Positions 1 through 12,014 are shown, numbered from the stretch's first letter. The stretch is 64,000 nt of DNA from Jacaranda mimosifolia (GCA_018894105.1 CM032133.1:18862501-18926500), one strand, 5' to 3'. Notes: generated by a model not told the origin, from the letters alone. Program-made: numbers and translations.

Positions 1-144
1 ACATAAGTATCATAGATGTACTTTAAAGTTCTCTTAAACTATCAAAAACAACAAATTTATTGATCACATAATGGAATGAATTTTCAAAGAATTATAAGTC
101 TGGAAATCAAACGATAGAAATAGCAATAAACATTAAGGAAAAAA

Positions 145-1261
145 CTTCTTCAGGTTTTCAATATTGCAAGGCCTAGGTAGTCTCTTGCCAAATGTATCCT
201 CTAGCTAGTAAGCTTTTCCTTTTAGCACCTTGACCACTTTGAAAGGTCCTTCCCACGTGCGCTCAAATTTCCTAATGGGCTTCGTAGCTTTAATCCTCCT
301 AAGTACCAAGTCTCCCTATTTCAGGATGCGAACTTTCACTTTTTTATTAAAGATAATTTACATTCTCTACTTATATTTAAGCATTATTTGCTCAGTAGCG
401 TCTCTCTTTTTTCTATCAGATCCAAGCTCTATTTAATGAGTTCCTTGTTATCTTGTGAATTAAAATGTCGAACCCTATGAGTCTCCACTCAAATCTCTGC
501 AAGAATAATAGCTTCCATTCTAAACACTAAGCTATAAGGGGTTTCTCTAGTAGTATTCCTAGTTGTCGTGCAATAAGACCAAAGTATGTCAGGCAGCTTA
601 TCAAACCATCATCTTCAACTATCTTCTATCTTACTTTTCAAACCATCTAGTAAAGTTCTATTGGTCACCTCCGCTTGCCCATTGCTCTTCGGATGCGATT
701 AGTTGAATCTCTAAGCTATTTTCATTTCATCACACCACATTCTCAATTTTCTACCCTTAGAACTACCTCCCATTATCAGTTATTAATTCCTTGGGAACTC
801 CAAATTTGCGCACTATATTTTTCCATATGAACTTCAGAACCTCATTCTCAATAACCTTTAAGAGAGCTTATGTTTTCACCCATTTAGTGAAATAATCCAC
901 AACTACCAATTAGGAATCGCTTTTGAGCCTCTGCAATAGGTAGCGGTCCTACTATATCAATTTCCTACTTGGCAAACAGGTAAAACAAGCTTATCACCAT
1001 GATCCACTCAGCAGGCTGATGGATAGCATTAGCTATCCTCTGGCAATTGCCGCAGTATTTTACTAGCTCTTGGGAGTCAACTTGCAGTGTCGGCCAAAAG
1101 TACCCTGCTCTAAGTACCTTTCTAGCTAAAGCCACAACCTCCAAATGGTTACTGCAGTTCCCAGCATGTATTTCCCTCAAGACATATTCAGCTTCCATTC
1201 TTGCTAAGCATCTTAACAGAGGAAGGGTAAAGGATCTCTTATATAATATATCATCAATCAA
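145..1261 (-). pseudogene. Integrase of gypsy element 1 (broken)
   Basis: The ORF at 1261-965 matches the zinc-binding start of a gypsy integrase. It has the His pair in a REIHAGNCSNH-type stretch, the GYFWPTL motif, and a CGNC pair before the catalytic core (HHCC zinc finger). The core, at about 960-350, is too broken to read in one frame. Near 320-145 the minus strand reads GDLVLRRIKATKP and WEGPFKVVKVL, the conserved C-terminal tail of plant gypsy integrases. It is placed last in pol, as expected. In-frame stops and shifts make it non-functional. Confidence 0.75.
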
Positions 1262-1289
1262 TACAAACCTAACAGCGCAAACCTCAGTC

Positions 1290-3226
1290 TTTATATCCTT
1301 CTAGTTTGAACCAGTAAGATACTTGATTATAGGACTTCGACAATCTTCGCCTTCTGATACATTCAATACCTCTTCCTTAATGCTGGGCTTTCCTATTTCC
1401 TGCACCTGCACTCTCGTGTTGTTAAATCCTACTAAGGAACTACCCATCCTAGCTAATTGATTTACTCAAGCATTTTCATTTCGGGGAATTTGTATTAGCT
1501 GAAAGCTCCGAAACTTAACAGCTATATCTAAGACATCTTCTTCATGGCTGGTGAGAACATTTCCTACCCCACTTCCCCCATTCATAGAAAATCCATCCAC
1601 ATGTAAGGTTTAGCACCTGTCCTTGGTGGTCAGCCTCTACGAGAAAATCTAGAAAGGCTTATCTTTTGATAGTAACTTGAGGTTCATATTGTATATCATA
1701 TTTTCCTAACTTCACGGCCTATTTAAGCATCCTTCCTGAAAACTCAGAACGACTGAGGAGGATCTACTTTAGTAGGTGGTTGGCTCACACCAATATGACA
1801 TGAGATAGAAAATAGGGTCAGACGACGAGCTGTGACTAACAAGGCTAAAGCTACTTTCTCTATTTCTATATACCGCAGCTCGGCATCATATAACACCTTG
1901 TTCACATAGTACACTAGCCTTTGTATTCCCTGTTCTTCTTTCACCAAAGCAGAACTAACAGCATACTTAGAGATCACTAAGTAAAGTTATAAAGGCTTAC
2001 CTGGATAGGGTTTAGTGAGCAAAGGCAACTGTCCTATGCATTGCTTTAACTCCTCAAAGGCCTTTTGGGCATCTTCTCCCCATTCAAAATATCCTATCTT
2101 TCTCAAACCTTAAAGAAATGAAGGCTTTGTTTTGCTGCCTTAGAGATAAACCTGTTTAGTACAGCTAGTCGGCCCATCAAACATTGTATGCATTTAGGAG
2201 GTTCTAAGTCTAGGATGGCACAAATTTTAGCTGGGTTAGATTCTATACCTTTATGAATTACCATATAACCTAAAAACTTTCCTCCTTAAACTCCGAAAGC
2301 GCACTTAGCAGGATTTAGCTTTATACCATAATGTCTTAGGGTTTCAAATGTTTTGATTAGGTTAGATATGTGATCCCAGCTTTTATACTTTTCACGAGCA
2401 TGTCATCGACATATTCTTCCACATTTCTCCCCATCTGGGTACTGAACATCTTATCCACTAATTTTTGGTAAGCCGCACCTCATTATTGAGTCCAAAAGGC
2501 ATTACCAAATAACAATAAATGCAAAATGAAATTATAAAACTAACACTTTTTCGATCCTCTAGATGCAACCAAATCTAATGGTGCCCTTGAGAGGCATCCA
2601 TCATGCTAAGGAGTTCACAACCAAATGTGGAGTCCACGAATTGATCTATACATGGCAATGGATAGAAGTCTTTAGGGCATGCTTTGCTAAGATCTCTAAA
2701 ATCAATGCAAAACCCATAATTTATCAACATTTTTTTGATACAAGCACAATGTTAAACAACCATTCAGGGAATTGAATCTAAACTATGTGTCCAGCATCAA
2801 GCAACCTTTTGATCTCATCTTTCATGATCATGTCTTTCTCGAGTCCAAAGGTCATTTTCTTTTGTTTCAAAGGCCGAACATTCGGATCTATATTTAACTT
2901 GTGCACTATAACATCTAGGCTAAACCCTATCAAATGGCGAATACATCAACATTGCTTTGCAAAAACATTATCAAATTATTAAGGATTTCTGTCAACAATT
3001 GAGCACCCATATGAGTGATAGCATATTCTCGGCTTGAAATTAATTCCACAGTCAATAGCTCATCAGCTAGTTCTAATCTATTCGGTTCTCCATTTGTCAT
3101 CTCAACTTTTTGTTCTTTAGTAAAGGCATTAGCTCGATCAACATCTATGTTTTTCTTATTTCCTATCCTCATGGCTTCGATATAACACTTTCTAGTAATA
3201 TATTGATCCCCTTGTACTTCTCCCAC
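1290..3226 (-). pseudogene. Reverse transcriptase, RNase H and second RNase H of gypsy element 1 (broken)
   Basis: The minus strand holds the RT catalytic motif YVDDM near 2413-2402, inside EEYVDDMLVKS. The RNase H domain follows at 1977-1744 (AVSSALVKEEQGIQRLVYYV, then DAELRYIEIEKVALAL). Between this and the integrase, around 1720-1370, are pieces that look like the second, archaeal-type RNase H of Tat elements (DHQGQVL, WIFYEWGKWG, NQLARMGSS). The upstream ORF at 3226-2930 is RT-side linker. Many stops separate the pieces. Known function of the family is copying element RNA into DNA and removing the RNA strand. Confidence 0.75.
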
Positions 3227-3488
3227 CTAGCTACCCATGGGGAACTTAATTTTCATATGATATGTGGAAGCAGCAGCTTGAAAGGCATTCAAATAGGCCA
3301 TCCCAATATTACATTATACGCAGAAGGTACATCTACAACCAAGAATATTATTATTTGAGTCTTCCTTACCTCTCATTTCCCCACTATTAAAGGTAAAGAA
3401 ATCTGTATGAGGGACCAAACCGACTATCCAGTAAAGCCAACTAAAGAAGTTTGAATCGACTCAAGTCCATATGCCCTAACTCTATCTT

Positions 3489-3764
3489 CTAGAAGACTTC
3501 CCAAAATAGTATATCCATAGAACTACGTCTATCCACAAATGCCCTGGCCATATCATAATTAGCTATATTAACAATGATCACTAACGTATCTTTATAAGGA
3601 GACTGAACCTCTTGTAGGTCATTTAGCCCAAAAGAGAGCACAAACTCTATATCTCTTCCTATTACATTGATTATGGTGACCTCCTTATCCTTTTGAGAGT
3701 AACTTTTTCTAGCACGGTTAGAATCTCCGTTGGTAGGACCTCCTAAAATCATACTAATAACCAC
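3489..3764 (-). pseudogene. Aspartic protease region of gypsy element 1
   Basis: This 91-residue minus-strand ORF carries the retroviral-type protease context of plant gypsy elements: a region like FGLNDLQEVQSPYKDTLVI, then ARAFVDRRSSMDILFWEVF. In working members the active-site triplet is Asp-Ser/Thr-Gly. Here the matching position reads VDRRSS, so the active site appears lost. It lies between gag and RT as expected. Confidence 0.7.
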
Positions 3765-4198
3765 CTTCCTTTGAGGTGACAGGTTGTCCTCTCGGCGTTC
3801 CTCCCTTTGTGTCTATCTGGAACTTGTTGATTTCCTCAATATCCATTTTTTTTCTTTGTTGCGGATCTCTATATACTTCCTTAACTAATGCTCTATTTTC
3901 CTCGACTGGAATTCCTTCAAATGTCCCTTTTGTATCAATCTCTCTACTTCATCTCTCATGTGGGCACATATGTTTGTAACATGACCATAGTCATTGTGAA
4001 ATTTGTAAAATTTATCGAACCAAGCTTTGGAAGGGCTTTAACCAACCCTGGCATGTCATTTAAGGAAGTTAGATAACTCTATAATAGCTAACACCTAGGA
4101 GTGTGAGAGCTTTAAGGGTGTAAATCTTTCTAGCTTCTAGGAGAAAGGCAAAACTTTCTCTTTTTCTCTATCATTTTCTTTCACCCGAAGTTTCTTTA

Positions 4199-4968
4199 TC
4201 ACGGCTGATCATCCATGTAATCTTGACACTTTTCCATCAAATCTTTAGCCGCATTAGCCTCTTCCAAATTGATATATTTTTTAACCTTTGACAATAAGTC
4301 ATCAAAATGCTGGACGGGTCTCTTAACTAGACTGTCGAAGAACTTACCCTTTCTCAATCCAATGGCAAAGGCCTTAGCTAATGTCTTATGTGGAGTATTC
4401 GGTGCCTCTAAGGCCTCAACTGTGAACCATTTAATGTAAGTACGCAAGAATTCTCCTTATTCTTGCCATATGTTGAACAAGCTAAATGATGTCTTTTGAT
4501 ATTGCTTGTTGTTGGCGAATTGATGTAGGAACATTTTGCTAAGTTGATCAAATGATTGGATACAACTAAGGGGCAATTGACTAAACCATTTTTGGGATGT
4601 ACCTACAAAGGTGTTAACAAATACTCTATATTTAAGACCCTCAATGTATTGATATAATAATGCAAAATGCTCAAATTTACAAAGATGTTCAGCAAGATTC
4701 AATAACCCTGAGTAATCTGGTATGTTCATAGTGCAAAAATCCAATGGAATCGGTTCGACCATGATCTCATCACTAAAAGTAGTCCCTTTCCGCTCGATGG
4801 CCTGCCTTCTAGCAAAAGCCATGGGCATTTCTTCCATCTCACACCAAATCCCAGCCACTTCAGAAGGAAAATCCTATTGTCCATCCAAATGGTTAACCAG
4901 CCTAACAAAAAGTGATCTATCTTGTTCAAAGTCCCATAGCCCTTAAGGATTGGGCAATGTTGGGTCAA
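4199..4968 (-). pseudogene. Gag of gypsy element 1, interrupted by a stop
   Basis: ORFs at 4858-4457 and 4447-4199 are in the same frame and are separated by one TAA at 4459-4457. The first has the retrotransposon gag core (VNTFVGTSQKWFSQLP, FDQLSKMFLHQFANNKQYQK). The second continues with ALEAPNTPHKTLAKAFAIGL and FDDLLSKVKKYINLEEA, both familiar in Tat-lineage gag proteins. An overlapping ORF at 4968-4726 is in another frame and suggests a shift near the N-terminus. Confidence 0.8.
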
Positions 4969-5249
4969 CTCTAGGAATCGGTCTTGACTGTTTTTATCTT
5001 ACAGCCTGCGAGGATTAAGGCATCCCAACCGAAAATTGCCTCCCTTAAGGAATCAATCCACGCCAACATCAACAGTCATGGCCATCAAATTCGTGAATTG
5101 TTCCTCATCGAGCTGAGCCAGATTAAAATTGTGACTATTGATCATTCACAAATGGTCCTGGGGCCTAAGGAACAGACTGAGCATCATCATCTAACTCACA
5201 TTGTGCATCCCTATTCGCTATATTTTTTTCACTCCTTAGACTCTAATTT

Positions 5250-5265
5250 CCCGCAGACGACGCCA
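5250..5265 (-). other. Primer binding site region of gypsy element 1
   Basis: The minus strand here reads TGGCGTCGTCTGCGGG, a sequence of the TGGCGCCGTCTG type commonly found directly inside the 5' LTR of plant Tat-like elements. It marks the end of the LTR at 5268. Confidence 0.7.
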
Positions 5266-5267
5266 AT

Positions 5268-6000
5268 TGATGTAAATAATTTATCTGCTTGGCTAGTAAT
5301 CACCAGATAAGCCTATGTGCGTAGTCAATAACCCTTCAAAACATAATTAGTCAGGGTGCCAAAAGGTTTCTGGTGAAAACTCTCTAACGCCTACGTCAGT
5401 TCTCTACCTTTAGGTGATAAGTGGATAATACATTTTTAAGAGAATTATGTGTGTGTGATATTGTTGAAAGATGAAATTTCCCTTACCTTTTTTGTAACGT
5501 TATTGTTGGAGATAAATATATCATTGCTTTTTCCTAAGAATCCATAATTTGATTATATCTCTTTTCTTCCATTTTATCTTCACTATTTTAAATTCTCAAA
5601 AACTAAGGAATCCCACGAGTATATGGAACAGTACCTCTGGCACTCAACTTTGCCTATGAAATAAACCAGTTTTGCCTTTAGAGCTAGCTAGACAACCAAC
5701 CTACTAGCTTAGCATCGCCTACATGCCAGCTTTGCTTCCAAGACTAATTTAGCATCTCCTCCAGGCTAGCTTTGCCTCCAGCTTACCAACCTAGCATTAT
5801 GTGTCAAAGGTGAAGGTAGTCTAAAGGTATCACTAACTATGGTTACACAAAGCATGAAAAAAAAAAAAAAAAAAAACCTAAAATTGAACTAGCCACTACT
5901 TAGCTAGAACAACTAAGCTTTGCCGGAAAATAAGCTATACTAGTTATACTTCTTCACAAATCAACATCTATTCAACTTTTTTGATTTTTGTGGAAAAGTG
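5268..6000 (-). repeat. 5' LTR of gypsy element 1 (right boundary not resolved)
   Basis: The LTR starts on the plus strand with TGATGTAAATAA just outside the primer site. No second copy is in the window, so the other end is not defined; 6000 is a placeholder. The stretch 5640-5820 has loose short repeats of the type ccagctttgcctcc/ctagcat. A 19-base A run lies near 5858. Confidence 0.5.
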
Positions 6001-6713
6001 AATTCTCTTTCTCAATCAAAAATATACGAAAGATATGTTTCAATGTGGTACGACGTGTATATATAATATCAAATTTGTAACCAATATAACAAAATAAAAA
6101 AAATTACAGCATAAGGTATAATTATTCTTTTGCTTCCATTAATACCATATATACCAAACACCAAACAATAGAACAATTTATTGAATTTTTCATTGCTATA
6201 TCAAAAGAATTGTTATATTCTTTTTTTTTTTAATTATTAAAAAAATTCATTTTAATTCTATATGTGACACCCATCACACTATAAGAGGTGTCTGAGGAAG
6301 CTAATTTTTTTTATTTACAAAATCCTCAATTTGAAAATAATATTTGTTTGAGTAAACTGAAAAGTAGGCAGCGCTTAACATATAATCAACATCTACATTT
6401 GGCTAACAATATTTTTTATCTAACATTTAAAATAAACTTTTGGACCAAACTTAATTCAATCAAATAATATAGATTTTTATTATATTATATTTTTGTTTAT
6501 ATATTAACCAATGTTTGAATCTTGTAAAATAAAATTATAATCAAATTTATAGTTATATTAATAAATCTAATTCTAATGAAGTTTTTAATTTATTTCTCAC
6601 CATTATCCTCACGAATAATTGAATCCCTCTTCGTATATCTTCAAACTCATGCTCTTCTTGAATCAATACCTGGTAAGTCTCTAGAAAACTCAACTGATAT
6701 TTACTATAGTACC
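6001..6713. other. AT-rich spacer, no feature recognised
   Basis: The stretch is AT-rich with short T runs and no coding signal that I trust. A TGTGACACCCATCAC sequence at about 6262 resembles an LTR end, but I could not pair it with anything. Confidence 0.4.
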
Positions 6714-8692
6714 TGTAAGCGCAAATTTCTTGTTTGCAATAAATAAAATTACAAGACAAGAAAAATCTATACAAATAAATGAAATTCAAACTTATCAATT
6801 GTGGATTCACTCTCTAATCTTATCCTCTGATTCTTCCCTTCCAAATATAATCCTGAAATTTAATGAGCTTTGCGATGAATCCTTGAACATAGCGAATCTC
6901 TTTGAATTTGATTTGAAATAATGCCGATTTGAGGGCTTCACACCTTAGTATCAAATCAAACGCTAAAAATATATTAGCTCCACGAAGAACGCCTTCAGCA
7001 CCGTGGATCTCATTGAATTTGCTTTGAAGAAAATAATGCCAATTCGAGGGCTTTGCACTTAGTCTCGAATCAAATGCCAAAATATAATGAGCTCCGTGAA
7101 GAAAGCTTGGAAGGCCATGGATCTCCTAAATCTGCTGGAGAGAATTGCTGGACTCCTTAAAGGTTTCTCTCACTTGCTAGGATTTGTGTTGTGTGTAGAA
7201 TGAGCTTTGGTCACCCCCTTTATATAGATACTTGATGGGAGAATTTTAGATTTACTTGAACTTCTTTAATGGTTATATCTTCAATAAGATAATATCAAGT
7301 ATCAAGAGATAATATCAAATATCTTTGATTTGATTGGTCTATATATATATAAACACTTGATCTTTGACACCTGTCAATATTTGATTTGAGCATAAACTAA
7401 ATATTAGAGTATTAATTAAAATTAACTATTTTCCTTTAGAAATTAAATTTAATAAATTCCAAGATATATAGAAAATTTGGATTGATAACTAGTATATTAT
7501 TTTATATGTGTCAATCTCCAATTGGGCAAAATTAATATGTCTACAAATGCTGCCAATTCAAAGCTTGGCGAAAGATATGCCAATCATCTATGAAAGAGGC
7601 AAGTTTGAAGAATTTGAGATTTTTCTTTTTCTTTTTCTCTCTCTCCATTTTTTCAAATATGTCTTCGACAAGAAATCCTCCAAGCATTCCTTAAGCTATA
7701 GAGCCCTTCTAAAACATGCTGCAAACTACCGCCAAGAACTATATATCTTTATAGAATCTTCATGGACTTTGTAGATTGCCAATACTTGGAGATTTTTATG
7801 ATGAAGTCCTTCCATCTGCCTATGAACCCAATAAATAGATCAAGTCATAACGCAGTTAAAAGTAAACATCCTTTTGAGGGGGTTCCGTACACAGTTTATA
7901 CTCATGTGGGCCATGAGTGACATGTAGTTTAGGCTCATGCGTTAAAGAGTAATAGGCATTTTATACTTGTGTCAAGGAGTCCACTTGAATTTGATTGACA
8001 ATTTATACTCATGTCAAAGAGTGTACTTGAGTTTGACTTAATAGACAGTTTACACTCTTCAAGGAGTACATAGAAAAACTTTAACTTAAAAATTTTATAT
8101 AGGTTATGCTCATACCTAAGAGCATTATTGACAGTTTAAGCTCTTATCAAAGAGCACATGGGGAAACTTTGAATATTAGATAGTTTATGCTCGTATTTAT
8201 GAGCCTTATTGACAATTGAAGCTCTTATCAAGGAGCACATGCAAAGACTTTGAATATTTAGATAGTTTATGCTCATATCTAGGAGCCTTATTGATAGTTT
8301 AAGCTATTATCAAGGAGCACATAGGATTTGGAGATTTGAACTTTGGACTTGAAGGCTTGGAACTTTGATTTAGACACTTGAAGTTTTGAGTTTTGGACTT
8401 AGAGGCTTAGTGACTTGAGCCTTGACTTGAAGATTTGGAGACTTGAATCATAGATTTAGAAACTTGGAGACTTGAGTTTGTATTTGAAGACAGAAGACTT
8501 GAGTTTTAAATTTGGAGACTTAAACACTTTAGTCTTGAACTTGAAGCTTGACAACTTGGGTCTTCGATTTCGAGACTTGGAGATTTGAGAATTTTAGATA
8601 GTTTATGCTCTTATCTGGGAGCATTGTTGGTAGTTTAGGCACTTGTCAAAGAGCATTTGTGATTTGAAGATGAAGATTAATTACCCCCAACA
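6714..8692 (-). repeat. LTR of gypsy element 2 (probable 3' LTR)
   Basis: The first ~130 bases (TGTAAGCGCAAATTTCTTG onward) match the LTR piece at 9924-10057, which abuts a primer binding site. This identifies the segment as an LTR. The right end is proposed at ...TTACCCCCAACA (8692), giving a TG...CA unit of about 1.98 kb that reads TGTTGGGGG on the minus strand. That end is inferred, because the other LTR is truncated. The LTR contains the tandem repeats at 7880-8670. Confidence 0.6.
7880..8670. repeat. Degenerate tandem repeats within the LTR
   Basis: From 7880 to about 8310 a motif of the form atagtttatgctcatatctaggag...aaggagcacat recurs about every 60-80 bases with changes. From about 8330 to 8600 a shorter unit takes over, variants of gacttgaagacttggagactt. 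A last copy of the first motif (gatagtttatgctcttatct) appears near 8600. They look like decayed minisatellite blocks inside an LTR. Confidence 0.7.
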
Positions 8693-8869
8693 TCATCATA
8701 ATCATCATCTGTGTCACTTGAGTCTTCTTGTTCATCAAAATTCATACTCATTTTAATATTATGGCATGAGTTGCCAAATCTTCAAATTTTTTTGGTTTAA
8801 TTCCTTGAAATATGTAGCAAAGACTCCAATACATTTATTAGATACACATCTCAATTACTGAAGCCTCTG

Positions 8870-9640
8870 ACAATTGGTCTTTGTAGTTGAAACTCAAATT
8901 TCTCCAGTGGTTGATATAGTCAATGACATGTTCTTCTTTCCGCTGACCAGAGTTGGTAAGTTCAATCATGCTGATTGTCCTTTGAGTGTTGTAGAAGCGA
9001 ATGAGGAACTCTTGTTCCAGTTGCCCCTAACTACTGATGGAGCCTACCTTCAAGTCAGTATACCAATCAAAAGCATTTTCCTTTAATGATCGAACAAATT
9101 GCTTGACCAAATGATCTATATATATCCCAACATTATTATAAGTTTCAATGAAATGAGCCACATGTTGCTTTGGGTTACCCTTGCCATCAAATTGCTGAAA
9201 CTTCAGGGGTTGGTACCTAATTGGCATCTTCAAATCATCAATCTTTTGTGTATAAGGTTTAAAGTAAGTCATAAATGACTTAGAACTTTCTTCAAGCTTG
9301 TCTTTGATAGTCCCCATGATAAACTTCTTCAGTAGGTTGATGGGAATTAATCCAGTGAACACTTGTAGTTCTTTTATTATAATTCTCTTCATTTTTGGTT
9401 GATTGTCTCCTTATGGATGTTTCGCCTTCATTCTTTTGAGCCTCAATTTGTTTCTCCACCATGCAGCTGGCATCAAGATTGTCCACTTTGCTCATCAATT
9501 TGGAGATTTTAAAGTCTCTCTCTTGGACATACTTTGTGAGTCCTTCAATAGCCGTAGTCAAATTTGCAATTTATTCCTCCAAGGTTGTAGCACTTGTCAC
9601 CATCACTGTCGCCATGCTCGAGGCATTTAATGTTGAGTGG
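8870..9640 (-). pseudogene. Gag of gypsy element 2
   Basis: The minus-strand ORFs at 9561-9292 and 9392-9027 overlap in different frames, so a frameshift joins them. The first is coiled-coil-like (TKYVQERDFKISKLMSKVDN). The second has a very characteristic plant gypsy gag stretch: KMPIRYQPLKFQQFDGKGNP, then QHVAHFIETYNNVG, then VKQFVRSLKENAFDWYTDL. No protease, RT or integrase follows: the next 200 bases lead straight into the LTR at 8692. The element has lost pol or always lacked it. Confidence 0.8.
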
Positions 9641-9900
9641 GGAATAGATGATGCAAATCTTCCTTTGATTCTCCACTATCTTTATTTATATTAATAAATG
9701 CGGCAACACTTTTTCCATAGCGAGCAAAGGAGCTACCTCCGAAGATGATTGCAATTTCTTGGGCATACTTCTTGTGAGGACGCTAACACTTTTTGCTCCA
9801 ATACTTGAGGAGTTTGAGGCAGTAATTTTCAATGCTGCGGTTTTGTTGGCAGCCATGATACTTCCATTTTGATGAAGAAAAGAGATGAGAGGTAGAGATA

Positions 9901-9918
9901 GTCCCACCAAGCGTGCCA
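9901..9918 (-). other. Primer binding site region of gypsy element 2
   Basis: The minus strand reads TGGCACGCTTGGTGGGAC, a TGGCACGC..GGTGGGAC-type sequence typical of the position just inside the 5' LTR in this gag family. It lies five bases from the LTR start at 9924. Confidence 0.7.
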
Positions 9919-9923
9919 AAAAT

Positions 9924-10057
9924 TGTAACCACAAATTTCTTATCTGTAATAAATAAAATTACAAGAAAAGAAAAGTATATACAAATAAAATGAAATTCAA
10001 ACTTATGAATTGTGGATTCAATCTCTAATTTAATCCTCTTATTCTTTCCTTCGAAAT
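9924..10057 (-). repeat. Truncated 5' LTR of gypsy element 2
   Basis: TGTAACCACAAATTTCTTA and the following ~130 bases match 6714-6845 with scattered differences. The match stops near 10057, where hAT-like sequence begins. The rest of this LTR is not present to the right. Confidence 0.75.
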
Positions 10058-10431
10058 CGAATTGAGCTGAATCGAGCTCGGGCTCTAATTTAAGCCCATC
10101 TCGAGCCGTTTGTATCTAAGATCGAGACTTGCGAGCTGGTTCGCGAGCTAGTATATAATTAAATATTATTTTTTATTTTATTAATAAATATATATTATGT
10201 TAATATCTTTTTATTTTGAGTTCAAGCTCGAGCATACAGTTTTTTACAATTTATTTGTCAATTCTAGCCTTATCGAGCTGAACCGAGCCGAGCTCGAATT
10301 TTTGTTGAGTTAAGCTCAAGATTAAAATTTCAACCTCGTCGAGCTCAAGCCTAAAATATATACTTCCAGCTTGAGCTCAAACTAAAATTTTTTGCCCAAA
10401 CTCGACTCGACTAGGCTTGATTGTACCCCTA
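10058..10431. mobile_element. hAT-like fragment rich in GAGCTCGA motifs
   Basis: The right end, read on the minus strand, is TAGGGGTACAATCAAGCC followed by GAGTCGAGTTTGG. This is the style of plant hAT termini (TAGGGGT...) with GAGCTCGA-rich subterminal repeats on both sides of an AT-rich middle. I could not find the matching left terminus or a target duplication, so the left side is probably truncated. Confidence 0.5.
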
Positions 10432-10686
10432 CCCCCACGTGATTTCCTACATGCCTCCCTTGGAAGGTACTATCGTCCTTATAAGTAAAAATTCATCCAT
10501 TAATTTTGGGTGTAGTCGAAAGTGTCTTATAATTTTACCAATCACATCATAAAATAATGCTAATCTTACAGTAGTAATTAAGGATAATGTAGTTAACCTA
10601 AAATTCTAATCTTAGGGTAGTCTAAGTAGAATGTTTTAATTATGACATGACTTACATTTTTGTAATCGTCACAAAGTTATACTAAT
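10432..10686. other. Spacer, no feature recognised
   Basis: I see no gene or repeat here. Confidence 0.4.
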
Positions 10687-11113
10687 CACTAAAAAAATAT
10701 AGAATATTAGTGATAAAATAATAAGTGATAATAGCTTTTGTTTTGTAGCTAGTGATTTTTTTAAGTGACACTAATTTTTATTTTGTTACAATATGGTTAA
10801 TTCGTGACCAAAAAAAAAATATTTTAAGTTGTCACCATTAACAATTAGTGACACTCCTATGGTGAGAACCTCGTGACAATAAAATTGTCACTATAATTTG
10901 TGACAAGATTTTTGTTGTTACTAAGTTGTCAGCATAGGATGTGTCACTAATTATCAATGGTGACAATTTAAACGCTATTATTATCATTGTTTAGTTTGTA
11001 AAAATCATTAAGGTGGCAAAACAAAAAAAATTGTCCACTAATATATATAATTAGTGACGACTTTTGTATTATCACTTACAATTTAGTCAGTAATCTATCT
11101 TTTTCTTGTAGTG
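10687..11113. mobile_element. CACTA-type MITE, family 1 copy A
   Basis: The element starts CACTAAAAAAATATAG and ends TTTTTCTTGTAGTG, whose reverse complement is CACTACAAGAAAAA, the terminal sequence of plant CACTA (En/Spm) elements. It is flanked by the 3-bp direct repeat AAT (10684-10686 and 11114-11116), the expected duplication size. The inside is built from AGTGACAA/TTGTCACT motifs in both orientations and encodes nothing. Related copies lie at 22741, 23758 and 36799. Confidence 0.85.
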
Positions 11114-11150
11114 AATTTTCTTCAAAAATAATTAAGAATGATTGCCCAAT

Positions 11151-11971
11151 TGATATGGGATAGCCCAATAAGTCCAACCCAATAACATTCGACCAAGCAA
11201 AAGATATGACGTGGGACAACCTACTTGGCTATCAAGCCCAACCCGTTAGTGATCGACCAAGTCCAACCTCATTTGAGCTATTCCGCCAACACGAGTATTG
11301 ACAACTTGCTTGTTCAATCAGAGTGTGATCAATTAGATCAAGCATGGTTATTCAGCCCTTAGCTAAGGAGACATTTGAGCCTAACGGAGTTCCACCTCTT
11401 CGACCAGAGCATGCTAGGATGACTCAAAGGTGAGTATTCATGTCGACCCTAAGAGGTCAACCGGAGCCGTTCAGAACAGCCCTGTGACCACCATTTCTGC
11501 CGTATTAAATGTTATGATTGGCAGCACACCTTCGCATCAATGACGCATACCTCCACCAGTATTACCTTTCTGCAGCACCAGGGTAGTACGCGCCTCCTTC
11601 ATACCGCCATATCCTATAGAGCTGAAGAAGACGCCACCTGGAATAGTACACAAAATGGAGAAGACTTGAAAGCCCTCAAGTGAAGACAAAAGCGCTCTCT
11701 ATATATACAAGGGCACTATTGACATATCAACATCTCCAGAGAGGCTATAAATATCTCATTGCCATGCTCATTATCACTCAAAGCACTCACTCTGCTGCTC
11801 CACCTTCTAATCAAGTATGTACTGACTTGAGCGTCAGAGTGCCTTAGCTTGACATGTGCTATTGGTTGCAGGACTCGTCCCAACTGCACCATTAAACCTC
11901 TTCTTGACCTCCTACTTGGTCGATTGGATTGGATCACAGCCTAGAATGTCAAACTGTTCCTACCATCATCA
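11151..11971 (+). repeat. 5' LTR of gypsy element 3
   Basis: The LTR starts TGATATGGGATAGCCCAA and ends near CCTACCATCATCA. It matches 21396-22527 along its length apart from the insertion and the truncated end there. An 18-base stretch (around 22011) is present in the 3' copy and absent from this one. Confidence 0.85.
11700..11708 (+). promoter_or_regulatory. Probable LTR TATA box
   Basis: TATATATAC in the context CTCTCTATATATACAAGGGC lies about 270 bases before the LTR end. The same motif is kept in the 3' LTR at 21945-21953. This is the likely core promoter of the retrotransposon. Confidence 0.55.
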
Positions 11972-11991
11972 TTTAGCACTATCTGTGGGTT
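11972..11991 (+). other. Primer binding site region of gypsy element 3
   Basis: TTTAGCACTATCTGTGGG directly follows the LTR. It resembles the TTTGGCGCTATCTGTGGG-type sequence seen inside plant Tat 5' LTRs, with changes. Confidence 0.6.
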
Positions 11992-12014
11992 TTTAAGTCT
12001 GTAACTGAGATAAA

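Larger units (their letters stand above)
1..5267 (-). mobile_element. Decayed Ty3/gypsy element, Tat lineage, internal region
   Basis: Read on the minus strand, the order is gag (about 4970-4199), protease (3764-3489), reverse transcriptase (about 3226-2000), RNase H (1977-1744), a second RNase H-like stretch (about 1720-1370), then integrase (1261-145). PR-RT-RNH-INT order is Ty3/gypsy, and the second RNase H domain between RNase H and integrase is the known hallmark of the Tat lineage. Every domain is cut by stops or frameshifts, so this is a dead copy. The 5' LTR begins at 5268. The 3' LTR must lie left of position 1, because the integrase tail ends near 145. Confidence 0.85.

Noticed and set aside
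3110..5310. Several plus-strand ORFs
   Set aside because: They are antisense to the gag and protease of gypsy element 1, whose minus-strand reading has clear domain content.
7880..8670. Possible CRISPR-like array
   Set aside because: Repeats vary in length and sequence with no unique spacers. The context is a plant LTR.
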